Below, in pieces: positions 7,610 to 15,441 of a DNA stretch of 64,000 nucleotides. Both the position numbers and the translations under genes were made by a program. The notes under the pieces are model-generated. The model did no database searches, had not been told where the DNA came from, and saw nothing but the letters and a program-made list of their open reading frames with translations. The number at the start of each line of letters is the position of its first letter. Position 1 is the first letter of the stretch. This DNA is from Planctomycetota bacterium (lineage in GTDB: Bacteria > Planctomycetota > B15-G4 > SIAN01), in assembly GCA_016795285.1 (NCBI GenBank), contig JAEUIC010000001.1:124001-188000 (forward strand). The letters are read 5' to 3'.

Positions 7610-8562
7610 GCGGCGGCCTCGGCGACGGCGGCCGCGTGGAGCGCGCGGCGGAACAGCTCGTCGAGCGTCGGGCGCTCGGGCATCAGCGCGGCCACCTCGA
7701 TCGCGGCGGCGTGCAGCGCGGCGTTCACGCTAGCGGCGGCATCGGCGGCCGCGAGCTCCGCGCGCAGCAGCTCCGCGCCGTCGAGGCGCAGCAGGTCGAC
7801 CCGCTTCACGCCGGGATGGCGCTGCAGCACCGCGCGCGCGCCGTCGAGCGGCTTCGCGGCGATCCGCAACGCCGGCGCGATGGTGGCGAGCAGCGTCGGC
7901 AGATCGCCCTGCAGCAGCACGCGGCCGCGATGGAGCAGCACGAGGTGGGTGGCGACCCGCTCGAGCTCGGCCAGTTGATGGCTCGAGACCAGCAGCGCGG
8001 CGCCGCGCGCGCGCGCCGCCTCGGCGCAGAGGTCGAGCGCGACGGCGGCCAGCGCCGGGTCGAGGTGGGCGACCGGTTCGTCCAGCACGACGAGGTCGGG
8101 CGCGAGGAGGAGCGAGCGGACCAGCGCGACGCGGATCGCCTCGCCCTGCGAGAGGCGGCCCGCGCGGCGCGTCGCCAGTCGCGCGAGGCCGAGCCGTTCG
8201 AGCAGCGGCCGCGCATCGACGGGCGCGCGACCGTGGCGCAGCGCGTGCAGCTCGAGGTTGTCGGCGACGGTGAGGCCGCGCTCGAGCGCCGGCCCGTCGA
8301 GCAGCAGCCCGACGCGGCCCGAGTGGCGCGCGATCTCGGCCGCCGGCGCGCCGAAGACGGTGGCGCGGCCGCGATCGGGCGCCAGCAGGCCGAGCCCGAC
8401 GCGCATCGCGGTGGTCTTGCCGGCGCCGCTCGGTCCGACCAGGCCGACCACGGCGCCGCGCGGCACCGCGAGATCGACGCCGGCCAGCGCCGCCCCGCCG
8501 CGCCACTCCTTGACGACCCCCTCGAGCTGCAGCGCGAGCTCTCCGGTCGACCCTGCCGTCAC
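7606..8562 (-). CDS. ABC transporter ATP-binding protein
   Basis: 318 aa. Walker A GPSGAGKTT (about 43-51), signature LSQGE (137-141), Walker B DLVVLDEP (156-163) and H-loop SSHQ (193-196) are all present. The C-terminal extension of about 100 residues matches CcmA/NatA-type ATPases that partner ABC-2 permeases. The start is taken as GTG 8562 because GAGGAG sits 6 bases upstream; an earlier in-frame GTG at 8580 lacks such a site. It follows the hydrolase gene within about 20 bp and overlaps the permease by 4 bp. Confidence 0.92.
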   Translation of the reverse strand: MTAGSTGELALQLEGVVKEWRGGAALAGVDLAVPRGAVVGLVGPSGAGKTTAMRVGLGLLAPDRGRATVFGAPAAEIARHSGRVGLLLDGPALERGLTVADNLELHALRHGRAPVDARPLLERLGLARLATRRAGRLSQGEAIRVALVRSLLLAPDLVVLDEPVAHLDPALAAVALDLCAEAARARGAALLVSSHQLAELERVATHLVLLHRGRVLLQGDLPTLLATIAPALRIAAKPLDGARAVLQRHPGVKRVDLLRLDGAELLRAELAAADAAASVNAALHAAAIEVAALMPERPTLDELFRRALHAAAVAEAAA

Positions 8563-8583
8563 GCCTCGCTCCTCGACCACCGC

Positions 8584-9312
8584 TCAGTACCCGCGTCCCA
8601 TCATCCCGAGCCAATCCTCGAGCTCCGGCACGTTCAGGTAAGGATTCTCGCGGAACTCGTCGGCGAGCGTCGCTTCCGTGATCGGCCCGTACTGGTGGCC
8701 CGGATGGAGGATCGTCTCGGGCGGGAGCTTGCGCAACACGCCGTTCAGGCTCTTCCACATCTGCTCGGGATCGCCGCCCGGCAGGTCGACGCGCCCGCAA
8801 CCGCGGAAGAAGAGCGTGTCGCCCGACAGCAGGTGGCCGTGGCAGAGGAAGCACTGGCTGCCGGGGGTGTGGCCGGGCGTGTGGAGCAGCTTCACCTTCA
8901 CGTCGCCGACCGCGACCTCGTCGCCGCCGTCGTGGAGCACCAGCTCCTTGCGCGAGACGCCGGTCACCTTGGCGATGCCGTCGGCCTCGTGGCGCTGGAC
9001 GTGGATCGGCACCGAGACGCGCTCGAGCAGCGCGGCGAGCCCCTCGATCGTGTGGCCGAAGAGGTCGCCGCCGACGTGGTCCTGGTGGTAGTGGGTCGCC
9101 AGCGCGCCGACGATCCGCATGCCGTCCGCCTCGGCGGCGCGCACGATCGCGTCGATGTTCCACGCGGCGTCGACGACGAGGCACTCGCGCGTCGCTCGCG
9201 AGCCGACCAGGTAGACGTAGTTCTGCATCACGCCCAGCAGCAGCGGCTTCAGGTAGAGGCCGCTCGCCGGGGCGCTGGCGCGGTCACGCGGCGGATCGTT
9301 CGAGGCGGGCAT
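8584..9312 (-). CDS. Glyoxalase II / persulfide-dioxygenase-like MBL hydrolase
   Basis: 242 aa metallo-beta-lactamase-fold enzyme. The metal motif ATHYHQDHVGG (about 72-82), HTPGHTPGSQCF (144-155), the bridging Asp in LLSGDTLFFRGCGR (about 161-174) and ILHPGHQYG near 210 give the full ligand set. GRVDLPGGDPEQMWKSL resembles the FRGCGRTDFQ/LPGGD region of ETHE1-type persulfide dioxygenases and glyoxalase II. GAGGAG precedes ATG 9312. It sits directly downstream of an ArsC-like selenoprotein (45 bp), which fits a thiol/persulfide redox context, but that link is an inference. Confidence 0.88.
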   Translation of the reverse strand: MPASNDPPRDRASAPASGLYLKPLLLGVMQNYVYLVGSRATRECLVVDAAWNIDAIVRAAEADGMRIVGALATHYHQDHVGGDLFGHTIEGLAALLERVSVPIHVQRHEADGIAKVTGVSRKELVLHDGGDEVAVGDVKVKLLHTPGHTPGSQCFLCHGHLLSGDTLFFRGCGRVDLPGGDPEQMWKSLNGVLRKLPPETILHPGHQYGPITEATLADEFRENPYLNVPELEDWLGMMGRGY

Positions 9313-9357
9313 CGCGCGCTCCTCGGCGAGCGGCGCGGCGCCGTCGTTCCGGCCCGC

Positions 9358-9714
9358 TCAGCCCACCAGCTCCTTCATCGCGTCGGCGTGGTAGCCGACC
9401 ACCAGCAGCCGCCCGCGCCGCACGGTCGGCGCGCGCAGGTTGCCGGTCGGCCCGATCATGCGCGAGAGGAGCTCGGGGCGATCGCACTCCTTGGCGGCGA
9501 GGTCGAAGCGGTGGAGCGTGCGGCCACCCGCCACCAGGACCAAGCGCACGCCGTCGAGCACCGTGCCGAGGTCGCTCGGCCCGAGGCGCACCTTGCGGGC
9601 ATCGACCTTCTGCGCCACCACCAGCTCGTAGTCGCCCAGGAACTCCTGGGCCTTGATGCAGCCCGTTCAGCCGGCGCGGTGGTAGTACCAATCGACCTCG
9701 ACCTTGCGCGCCAT
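9358..9714 (-). CDS. ArsC/Spx-like selenoprotein with in-frame UGA (Sec16)
   Basis: Read straight through the TGA at 9667-9669, this is one 118-residue protein. It opens MARKVEVDWYYHRAG, then Sec16, then TGCIKAQEFLGDYELV, and continues in the same frame to the stop at 9358. The UxxC (U-T-G-C) takes the place of a CxxC redox pair at the end of the first strand, exactly where thioredoxin-fold ArsC/Spx-like proteins carry their active Cys. GPTGNLRAPTVRRG supplies the usual cis-Pro region (APTV). A strong ribosome site (GAGGAG at 9721-9726, 6 bases from ATG) marks the start. A perfect hairpin follows the UGA (separate entry). ArsC-family selenoproteins are known in bacteria. A standard gene caller would break this into a 15-codon piece and a truncated downstream ORF. 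Confidence 0.85.
9634..9651 (-). promoter_or_regulatory. Bacterial SECIS-like hairpin for Sec16
   Basis: In the mRNA the stem GCCCAGG / CCUGGGC (7 perfect base pairs) closes a four-base loop AGUU. The loop lies 23-26 nucleotides after the UGA, with G at +24 and U at +25. That is the position and the G/U apical-loop feature expected for bacterial SECIS elements recognised by SelB, and it lies within coding sequence as bacterial SECIS do. No selA, selB or selC is visible in the window. Confidence 0.75.
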
Positions 9715-9891
9715 CGATGGCTCCTCGAGCAGCGGGCGGCTGGTCCGGACCGGCCCGCCCGACTGGAAAGCAGCGCGCCGGCAGGGATTCGCCCCACCGG
9801 CGCGCCGTGCGATTGCGGGATCGAGCGGCGCTGCCGGCAACCGCCCCACGGACTGGCGGCGGCGCGGCAGCGAACGCCTCGCGGCGTCACC

Positions 9892-12222
9892 TCACGGCAG
9901 GATCTCGAGGCAGTCGAGGTCGGAGGCCGACAGCCCGTAGAGGTCGCCGTCGAGCGTCACCATCCAGGTGCCCGCCGGATTGAAGCCGAGCGCCGTCGGC
10001 GTGAACTGCAGCAGGTCGCGGTTGTCGCCGAGGATGTTCACCGGCACCTGGAAGTTGCCGACGGTCGACAGCGTCAGCGTGCCGCTGGCCGTGTCGTAGT
10101 CGAGCGCGTCGACGTTCTCCCCGGTCTGGCCGAGCTTCACGTCCGGATCGAGGCCGTAGAGGATCCACGACCAGGTGCCCGCCGTCGTGGCGCCGAGCGA
10201 CGTCGGCGTGAACTGGATCACGTCCTCGTCGAGGCCGTTGATGCCCGGCACCCCGAACGTGCCCTCGATCGAGACCCAGAGGTTGCCCGCCGCGTCGAGC
10301 GCGAGCGCGTCGATGTCCTCGACGCTGGTGGTGAGGCCGACGTCGCTGCCGTCGAAGTAGAACGAGGCCGAGCCGGCCGTCACGTCGCCGAGCGAGGTCG
10401 GCACGAAGCGGATGATGTCCTCGTCCTCGACCACGCCGCCGGCGGGACCGCCGGTCAACCCCGGGACTCCGACGGTGCCGCCGAACGACAGCAGCAGCGA
10501 GCCGTCGCTCATGCGCGCGAAGGCGTCGAGGTTCGGGGAGCCGGCGGTGACGATGTCGCTCAGGTCGAAGTAGAGCGTGTGGACGCCGGTGATCGGATCG
10601 AGATGGGCGATGTCGCCGGCCTCGAGCCACAAGCCGTTGATCAGCTTCTTGCCGCGCACCGAATAGAGGATGCCGGTGGTCGGCGTGGTCGGGACGCCGT
10701 CGAACTCGGCGATGTGGGTGCCCCAGTTCGGGTACTCGCCGATGCCCCAGAACTTGGTGGGATCGGACGGGTCGATGCAGGCGTCGAAGTAGTCGCCCCA
10801 GCGGCCGCTCGCGCTGGAGCTGCCGTACTTCACCCGCTCGATCAGGCCGACCACTCCGTTGGGGTCGGTGGTGCGATGGACGGCGGTCGCGATGCCGGCG
10901 TACTCGTTGGCTGAGGAGTAGGCGCAGATGATGCCGACCTCGCCGCTGCTCTGCCGCGCGACACCGGGATAGAAAGTGTGGACGCCCGGTCCCATGTCGA
11001 CGTTGCCGCTCTGGTTCAACGTCGGGCTGCCGGCGACCGGCCAGCTGTTGGCATTGAAGATGTACCAACGCGCGAGCGCACGTCCGACGCCCGGGTCGAT
11101 GCCGTGGCCGCAGACGATCTTCCCGTTGCCGAACTCGACGTTGATGATGCGGCCGTCCAGCGCGTCGAGCGTGCCGCCGCCCAGTTCCGGCGGCGCCGGA
11201 GGCGCGGCGTAGGACGCCACCCCCACGGTCGTGGTCACCAGCGACGGCGTGGTGAGCGGGTTGCGGATCGCCTGCAGCTTGATCGAGGTGCCGGAGTCGA
11301 GGCTCGCCATGAAGATGGCGTTCGGCACCGTGTGGCATTCGGCGACCTGCACCGAGCCGGCGCCGCCGTCGCGCAGGTCGGAATAGACCGCGGGCGCGCC
11401 GGTCAGCAGCGGCGTCTTGTCGAAGATGCGGTACTTGACGCCGCCCCAGCCGCCGGCGCTGAGCCCGAAGAGGTTGCCGGTGATGACGTAGGTCTTGTCG
11501 TCGTAGCCGCAGCCGGGGTAGTCGACCCAGTACGTCGTGCCGCTGATGTCGGTCACGGCGTCGGTGCGGTACTTGTACCAGGTGCCGTTCGGGTCGCTGT
11601 CGTCGGAGACCGCGATGTCGATCCACGACTCGGTCGTGCCGTACACCTCGAACACCACGACGACGAAGCGGCCGGCGATCTCGTCGTAGAAGCACTTGGG
11701 ATCGAAGGTGAAGCCCTGCGCGCCGACGCCCTCGAAGAAGCCGGGATTGCCGGCGTTGCCGAGGTCGGCGCTGAACTGCTGCGTGCCCGCCTTGTCGTAC
11801 CAGGCGATCTTCATGTTGACCGTCTGGACGACATGGTTCGGGCCGACGGCGAGGCACGGATCGGGCGGCACCCAGCCGGTGTTGGCGATGCCGTCGAAGC
11901 CGGCGAAGCGGCGCGGCGCCGGCCGGAAGTTGGCGCGGTCGACCGGATCGATCGGCAGCTTGATGATCGGGATCACCCGCGGCGACGGCGTCGCGACGAC
12001 GTCCTCGATCTGCGGCTGGTGGATCCACGACGACTCGGCGATCCCGTAGGTGATGCCGCGCGTGAACTCGGTGATCTCGGGCTGGCTGAACTGCGCCGGC
12101 CCCTCGTCGAGCAGCTCGACGGTCTCTTCCTGACCGGATGCCCTACCAGCCGACACCCACCCGATTGCGATCGCCAGCGGAACACCGCGGCGCAACACGC
12201 CCTTCGAACCGAACGCTGCCAT
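9892..12222 (-). CDS. Large secreted protein with C-terminal repeats
   Basis: 776 aa. Signal peptide at 1-28 (basic start, then VPLAIAIGWVSAGRASG). Residues about 95-520 contain motifs shared by secreted PVC and bacteroidete proteins of unknown function: PDPCLAVGPNHVVQTVN, KCFYDEIAGRFVVVV and a stretch with TYWVDYPGCGYD that reads like a beta-propeller. The last ~230 residues (bases 9892-10610) are about four imperfect units of some 58 residues, each with an xFTPTSLGxxTAGTW-type strand followed by VDAL/IDAL (for example VEDIDALALDAAGN, ENVDALDYDTASG). ATG 12222 follows a GGGAGAAGG site. No enzymatic signature is seen; an adhesive or cell-surface role is plausible but unproven. Confidence 0.75.
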   Translation of the reverse strand: MAAFGSKGVLRRGVPLAIAIGWVSAGRASGQEETVELLDEGPAQFSQPEITEFTRGITYGIAESSWIHQPQIEDVVATPSPRVIPIIKLPIDPVDRANFRPAPRRFAGFDGIANTGWVPPDPCLAVGPNHVVQTVNMKIAWYDKAGTQQFSADLGNAGNPGFFEGVGAQGFTFDPKCFYDEIAGRFVVVVFEVYGTTESWIDIAVSDDSDPNGTWYKYRTDAVTDISGTTYWVDYPGCGYDDKTYVITGNLFGLSAGGWGGVKYRIFDKTPLLTGAPAVYSDLRDGGAGSVQVAECHTVPNAIFMASLDSGTSIKLQAIRNPLTTPSLVTTTVGVASYAAPPAPPELGGGTLDALDGRIINVEFGNGKIVCGHGIDPGVGRALARWYIFNANSWPVAGSPTLNQSGNVDMGPGVHTFYPGVARQSSGEVGIICAYSSANEYAGIATAVHRTTDPNGVVGLIERVKYGSSSASGRWGDYFDACIDPSDPTKFWGIGEYPNWGTHIAEFDGVPTTPTTGILYSVRGKKLINGLWLEAGDIAHLDPITGVHTLYFDLSDIVTAGSPNLDAFARMSDGSLLLSFGGTVGVPGLTGGPAGGVVEDEDIIRFVPTSLGDVTAGSASFYFDGSDVGLTTSVEDIDALALDAAGNLWVSIEGTFGVPGINGLDEDVIQFTPTSLGATTAGTWSWILYGLDPDVKLGQTGENVDALDYDTASGTLTLSTVGNFQVPVNILGDNRDLLQFTPTALGFNPAGTWMVTLDGDLYGLSASDLDCLEILP

Positions 12223-12523
12223 CACGCCTTCTCCCTTTTTCCCGGTGCGCGGCGGGCAAGTCCGCGCCCGCTTCGTTGCAAGTCGCGACGCATCGCGAGC
12301 CGCGGTTCTTAGCCCAAGTCGTTGAAGGGGCAAGGCCGCACGCTCGTGCGAACGTCGTTCGACTCGGCCGCCGCACCGATTGTTCGAGTTCGTTTTCCGA
12401 TCATTTCCAGCCGCTGACGGGCCGTTGACGCGCCCGATCCGCGCCGCCGACCGCCCCGGCGCCTCCGGGATCCCGTGGGGAGACGTATCTTCTGCCCGCG
12501 ACCCCCAACGATCGGAGGCGGAT
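12223..12523. other. 301-bp divergent intergenic region
   Basis: It separates the start codons of two divergently oriented genes (the secreted protein on minus, the foldase on plus), so it should hold both promoters. A less GC-rich stretch (about 12375-12410, TTGTTCGAGTTCG) lies in the middle. I see no confident -35/-10 pair, operator or hairpin. Confidence 0.5.
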
Positions 12524-13543
12524 ATGTTCGGAATGAGAGCTCATCTGTGCGGATTCCTCCTCGCCTGCCCGCAAGGCGACCCCCCGAAGCCGGCACCCGC
12601 CGCCCCGGCGTCGACCGAACGCCCCGGCTCCAGTGACGCGGTCGCCCGCGTGAACGGCGTCGAGCTGCCGCTCGAAGGGTTCCGCGACTGGGTGGTCGCC
12701 ACCCACGGCTGGCGCCACCTCGACGACTACATCGATCTCGCGCTCCTGCGCCAGGAGACGGCGCGCCTCGGCCTCGCCCTGCCCACCGCCGCCGAGCTCG
12801 ACGCCGCCTTCGAACAGGACTGGCGCGACCAGATCCTGCTCCGCCATGGCGGCACCGAAGCGGGCTGGATCGAGGAGCTCGCCAAGGCGGGGCTCGATCG
12901 CGCCGGCTACCGCGACCGCCGCGCCGGCACGCTCGAGATCGAGGTGGTCGCTCGGCGGCTGCTGCAACGGCAGCGGATGAAGCCGGAGCAGTACCGCGAG
13001 CTCTGGGAGAAGGAGTTCGGCAAGGCCGGCGAGCGCGTCCACGTCCGGGTCGCCTTCTTCAGCAAGCTCCGCTCGGTGCGCCCCGGCCAGCGCGTCGACC
13101 AGGAGATGAGCGCGAAGCTCGAGGCGGAGGCGCGCGAGCGGGCCGACCGCTTCCTCGCCGCCGTCACCGCCGATCGCGCCAGCTTCGGCCGCCTCGTCGC
13201 GAGCGACTGCGACCTCTTCACGGTGCCGCGCTTCGACACCCTGCCGATCGACCTGCGCCCGCTCGGCGGCGAGATCGAGCGGCTGCGCAGCGACCACTTC
13301 GGCGGCGCGGTGCTGGCAGGTCTCGGCGCGGCGAAGGCGGGCGACCTGGTCGGCCCCCTCTCGGCGCCGAGCGGCAACTACGTGGTCGAGATCGTGAAGC
13401 GCGAGGCGGTGCCGTTCGAGAGCGCGACCGCCGAGCTCGAGGCGATCTGGGCGGCTCGCGCCCCTTCCGCCAGCGAGGTGTTCCACCTGCGCCAGGAACT
13501 GCGCACCAAGGCGGCGATCGAGCGCTATCCCCTCCATCGCTGA
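12524..13543 (+). CDS. Parvulin-like (SurA/PpiC-type) lipoprotein
   Basis: 339 aa starting at ATG 12524, with GGAGG 5 bases upstream. The short N-terminal signal ends in LLAC (Cys about 15), suggesting a lipoprotein. After a Pro/Ala linker comes AVARVNGVELPLEGFRDWV, the typical opening of SurA-type N-domains. Helices follow, and from about residue 180 a peptidyl-prolyl isomerase-like segment: VHVRVAFFSKL at the start, then AKAGDLVGPLSAPSGNYVVE (equivalent to the GxvsgPv.s..GyhlvkV strand of parvulins). Catalytic His/Cys residues of active parvulins are not obvious, so it may be a chaperone only. It stands 111 bp upstream of the DUF1549/DUF1553 gene and may serve secreted proteins made there. 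Confidence 0.7.
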   Translation: MFGMRAHLCGFLLACPQGDPPKPAPAAPASTERPGSSDAVARVNGVELPLEGFRDWVVATHGWRHLDDYIDLALLRQETARLGLALPTAAELDAAFEQDWRDQILLRHGGTEAGWIEELAKAGLDRAGYRDRRAGTLEIEVVARRLLQRQRMKPEQYRELWEKEFGKAGERVHVRVAFFSKLRSVRPGQRVDQEMSAKLEAEARERADRFLAAVTADRASFGRLVASDCDLFTVPRFDTLPIDLRPLGGEIERLRSDHFGGAVLAGLGAAKAGDLVGPLSAPSGNYVVEIVKREAVPFESATAELEAIWAARAPSASEVFHLRQELRTKAAIERYPLHR

Positions 13544-13654
13544 GCGGCCGCGCCCGCCGCACGGCTCGCCCCCACCGCAGCACGCGCAACCGCCGATGAG
13601 ACCCGGGGTTTGCACGGGAGGCCGCGGCGCGCCGCGCGCCGCACGGAGGTCGAC

Positions 13655-15394
13655 ATGGTCCCGTTCCCATCGCTGCTCTTCGCGCTCGTGGCGCCGCTTG
13701 CGACCGGCGATGGCGAGCGCCCCTCGCCGGCGGCGCTGGCCGAGCTGATCGACCGAGCGCTCGCCGAGCAGTGGCAGCAGCAGAAGCTCGCGCCCGCGGC
13801 CCCGGCCGACGACGCGACCTGGCTGCGCCGCCTCTCTCTCGACCTGTGCGGGACGATCCCGTTGCGCGAGGAGGTCGCCGCCTTCCTCGAAGACGAGCGC
13901 GGCGACAAGCGGCAGCGGAAGATCGCCGAGTACCTCGCCGATCGCACCTTCGCGCAGAACTTCTCCTACCAGTGGAGCAACGCGCTCCTCTCGGCGGCGC
14001 AGAAGCAGGGCGGACCGGAAGGGGCTCGGCTGCGGCCGTGGCTCGAGGAGCAGCTGGCGCAGAACACGCCGTTCGACGCGCTGGTGCGCGAGCTCGTCGG
14101 CAGCAGCGGGCGCAGCGACGAGAACGGCGCCACCAGCTTCGTCCTCTCCTACGTCGACGACCTCGAGGCGCTCTCCGCCGTCACCTCGCGCACCTTCCTC
14201 GGCGTGCAGATCCAGTGCGCGCAGTGCCACGACCATCCGAGCGACCGCTGGAAGCAGGCCGACTTCAACGGCTTCACCGGCTTCTTCCTCGGCGTCCGCA
14301 GCCAGAAGCTCGGCGAGATGCCGCAGGCGTTCCGGCTGATCGACGCGACGCACCAGGAGCTGCGCATCGGGCAGCTGCGGCGGCTGCGCGATGCGCTGCG
14401 CGGCGCGGCGATGGGCGGCGACGCCGACGCCATCGACCTGCGTCGCCGGCTGAAGCGCGGCGAAGGCGACGGCGAGCTGACCGACGAGCAGCTGATGGCC
14501 TTCCTCGAGACGTTGCCCGGCACGCAGCGCCAGCGCCTCGAGAAGGGGATCGAGCGGCAGAAGACCTACGGCGAGGCGCGCTTCCTCGACGGCGCGCCGT
14601 TCACCGAGAGCGAGCAGCGGACGCGGCGGCAGGAGCTCGCCGAGTGGATGGTCGCGCCGCAGAACCCGTGGTTCGCCAAGGCGACCGTGAACCGCCTCTG
14701 GGGCCACTTCTTCGGCAAGGGGCTCGTCGACCCGGTCGACGACCTCACCGGCAGCCAGGACCAGATCCTGCCGCCGCTGCTCGAGCTGCTGGCGACGAAG
14801 TTCGCGCAGTCGGGCTTCGACCTGCGCTACCTGATGGAGGCGCTGGTGCGCACGCGCACCTACGCGCTCGGCACCTCGCTCGACGACGATGCCGACGATC
14901 GCGCCCACGCGGAGCGCTGGTTCGCCGCCCATCCGCTGCGCCCCTTCACCGCCGAGCAGGTGCTCCACTCGCTGCAGCGCGCCACCGCGCTCGAGGACGC
15001 CGCGCTGGTGCGCGCCAAGGGCGAGGAGTTCGAGGCGGCGCGCCGCAAGGTGCTGGAGAAGTTCCGCTACGTCTTCGACGACGACGAGGGCGGCGCCGAG
15101 GATCGCTTCGCGGCGAGCATCCCGCAGGCGCTCTTCCTGATGAACGGCAACCTCACCAACGACGAGACGCGGCTGAAGAAGAGCCGCATGCTCGACGAGA
15201 TCCTCGACGAGTCGCGCGCCGATCGCGAGCGGCTGCGCCAGGTCTTCCTCGCCACGCTCGGCCGGCTGCCGACGCCGCGCGAAGCGGAGCGGCTCGGCCG
15301 TCTCGTGAAGGGGGCGGCCGGCGGCAACAAGCGCGGGATCGAGGACCTCTTCTGGGCGCTGCTCAACTCGACCGAGTTCCTGACCAACCGCTGA
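13655..15394 (+). CDS. DUF1549/DUF1553 domain protein with CxxCH
   Basis: 579 aa. A short signal peptide (residues 1-17) is followed by a DUF1549 region: ATWLRRLSLDLCGTIPLREE near 50, then the c-type-heme-like motif CAQCHDHPSDRW (Cys about 188 and 191, His 192). The C-terminal DUF1553 part includes ELAEWMVAPQNPWFAKATVN, RLWGHFFGKGLVDPVDD and LLNSTEFLTNR at the very end. This family is greatly expanded in Planctomycetes and is normally followed by a DUF1501 gene, as here (47 bp gap). Most homologues carry an extra N-terminal cytochrome domain that this copy lacks. The biochemical role is not established. Confidence 0.93.
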   Translation: MVPFPSLLFALVAPLATGDGERPSPAALAELIDRALAEQWQQQKLAPAAPADDATWLRRLSLDLCGTIPLREEVAAFLEDERGDKRQRKIAEYLADRTFAQNFSYQWSNALLSAAQKQGGPEGARLRPWLEEQLAQNTPFDALVRELVGSSGRSDENGATSFVLSYVDDLEALSAVTSRTFLGVQIQCAQCHDHPSDRWKQADFNGFTGFFLGVRSQKLGEMPQAFRLIDATHQELRIGQLRRLRDALRGAAMGGDADAIDLRRRLKRGEGDGELTDEQLMAFLETLPGTQRQRLEKGIERQKTYGEARFLDGAPFTESEQRTRRQELAEWMVAPQNPWFAKATVNRLWGHFFGKGLVDPVDDLTGSQDQILPPLLELLATKFAQSGFDLRYLMEALVRTRTYALGTSLDDDADDRAHAERWFAAHPLRPFTAEQVLHSLQRATALEDAALVRAKGEEFEAARRKVLEKFRYVFDDDEGGAEDRFAASIPQALFLMNGNLTNDETRLKKSRMLDEILDESRADRERLRQVFLATLGRLPTPREAERLGRLVKGAAGGNKRGIEDLFWALLNSTEFLTNR

Positions 15395-15441
15395 GCCGCG
15401 CCGCGCACCGCCCGTTCCCCGATCGACCGCAGGAGCCCGCC

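Noticed and set aside
7636..10914. 1092-codon open frame on the plus strand
   Set aside because: Antisense to the ABC transporter, hydrolase and secreted-protein genes; composition is that of a GC shadow.
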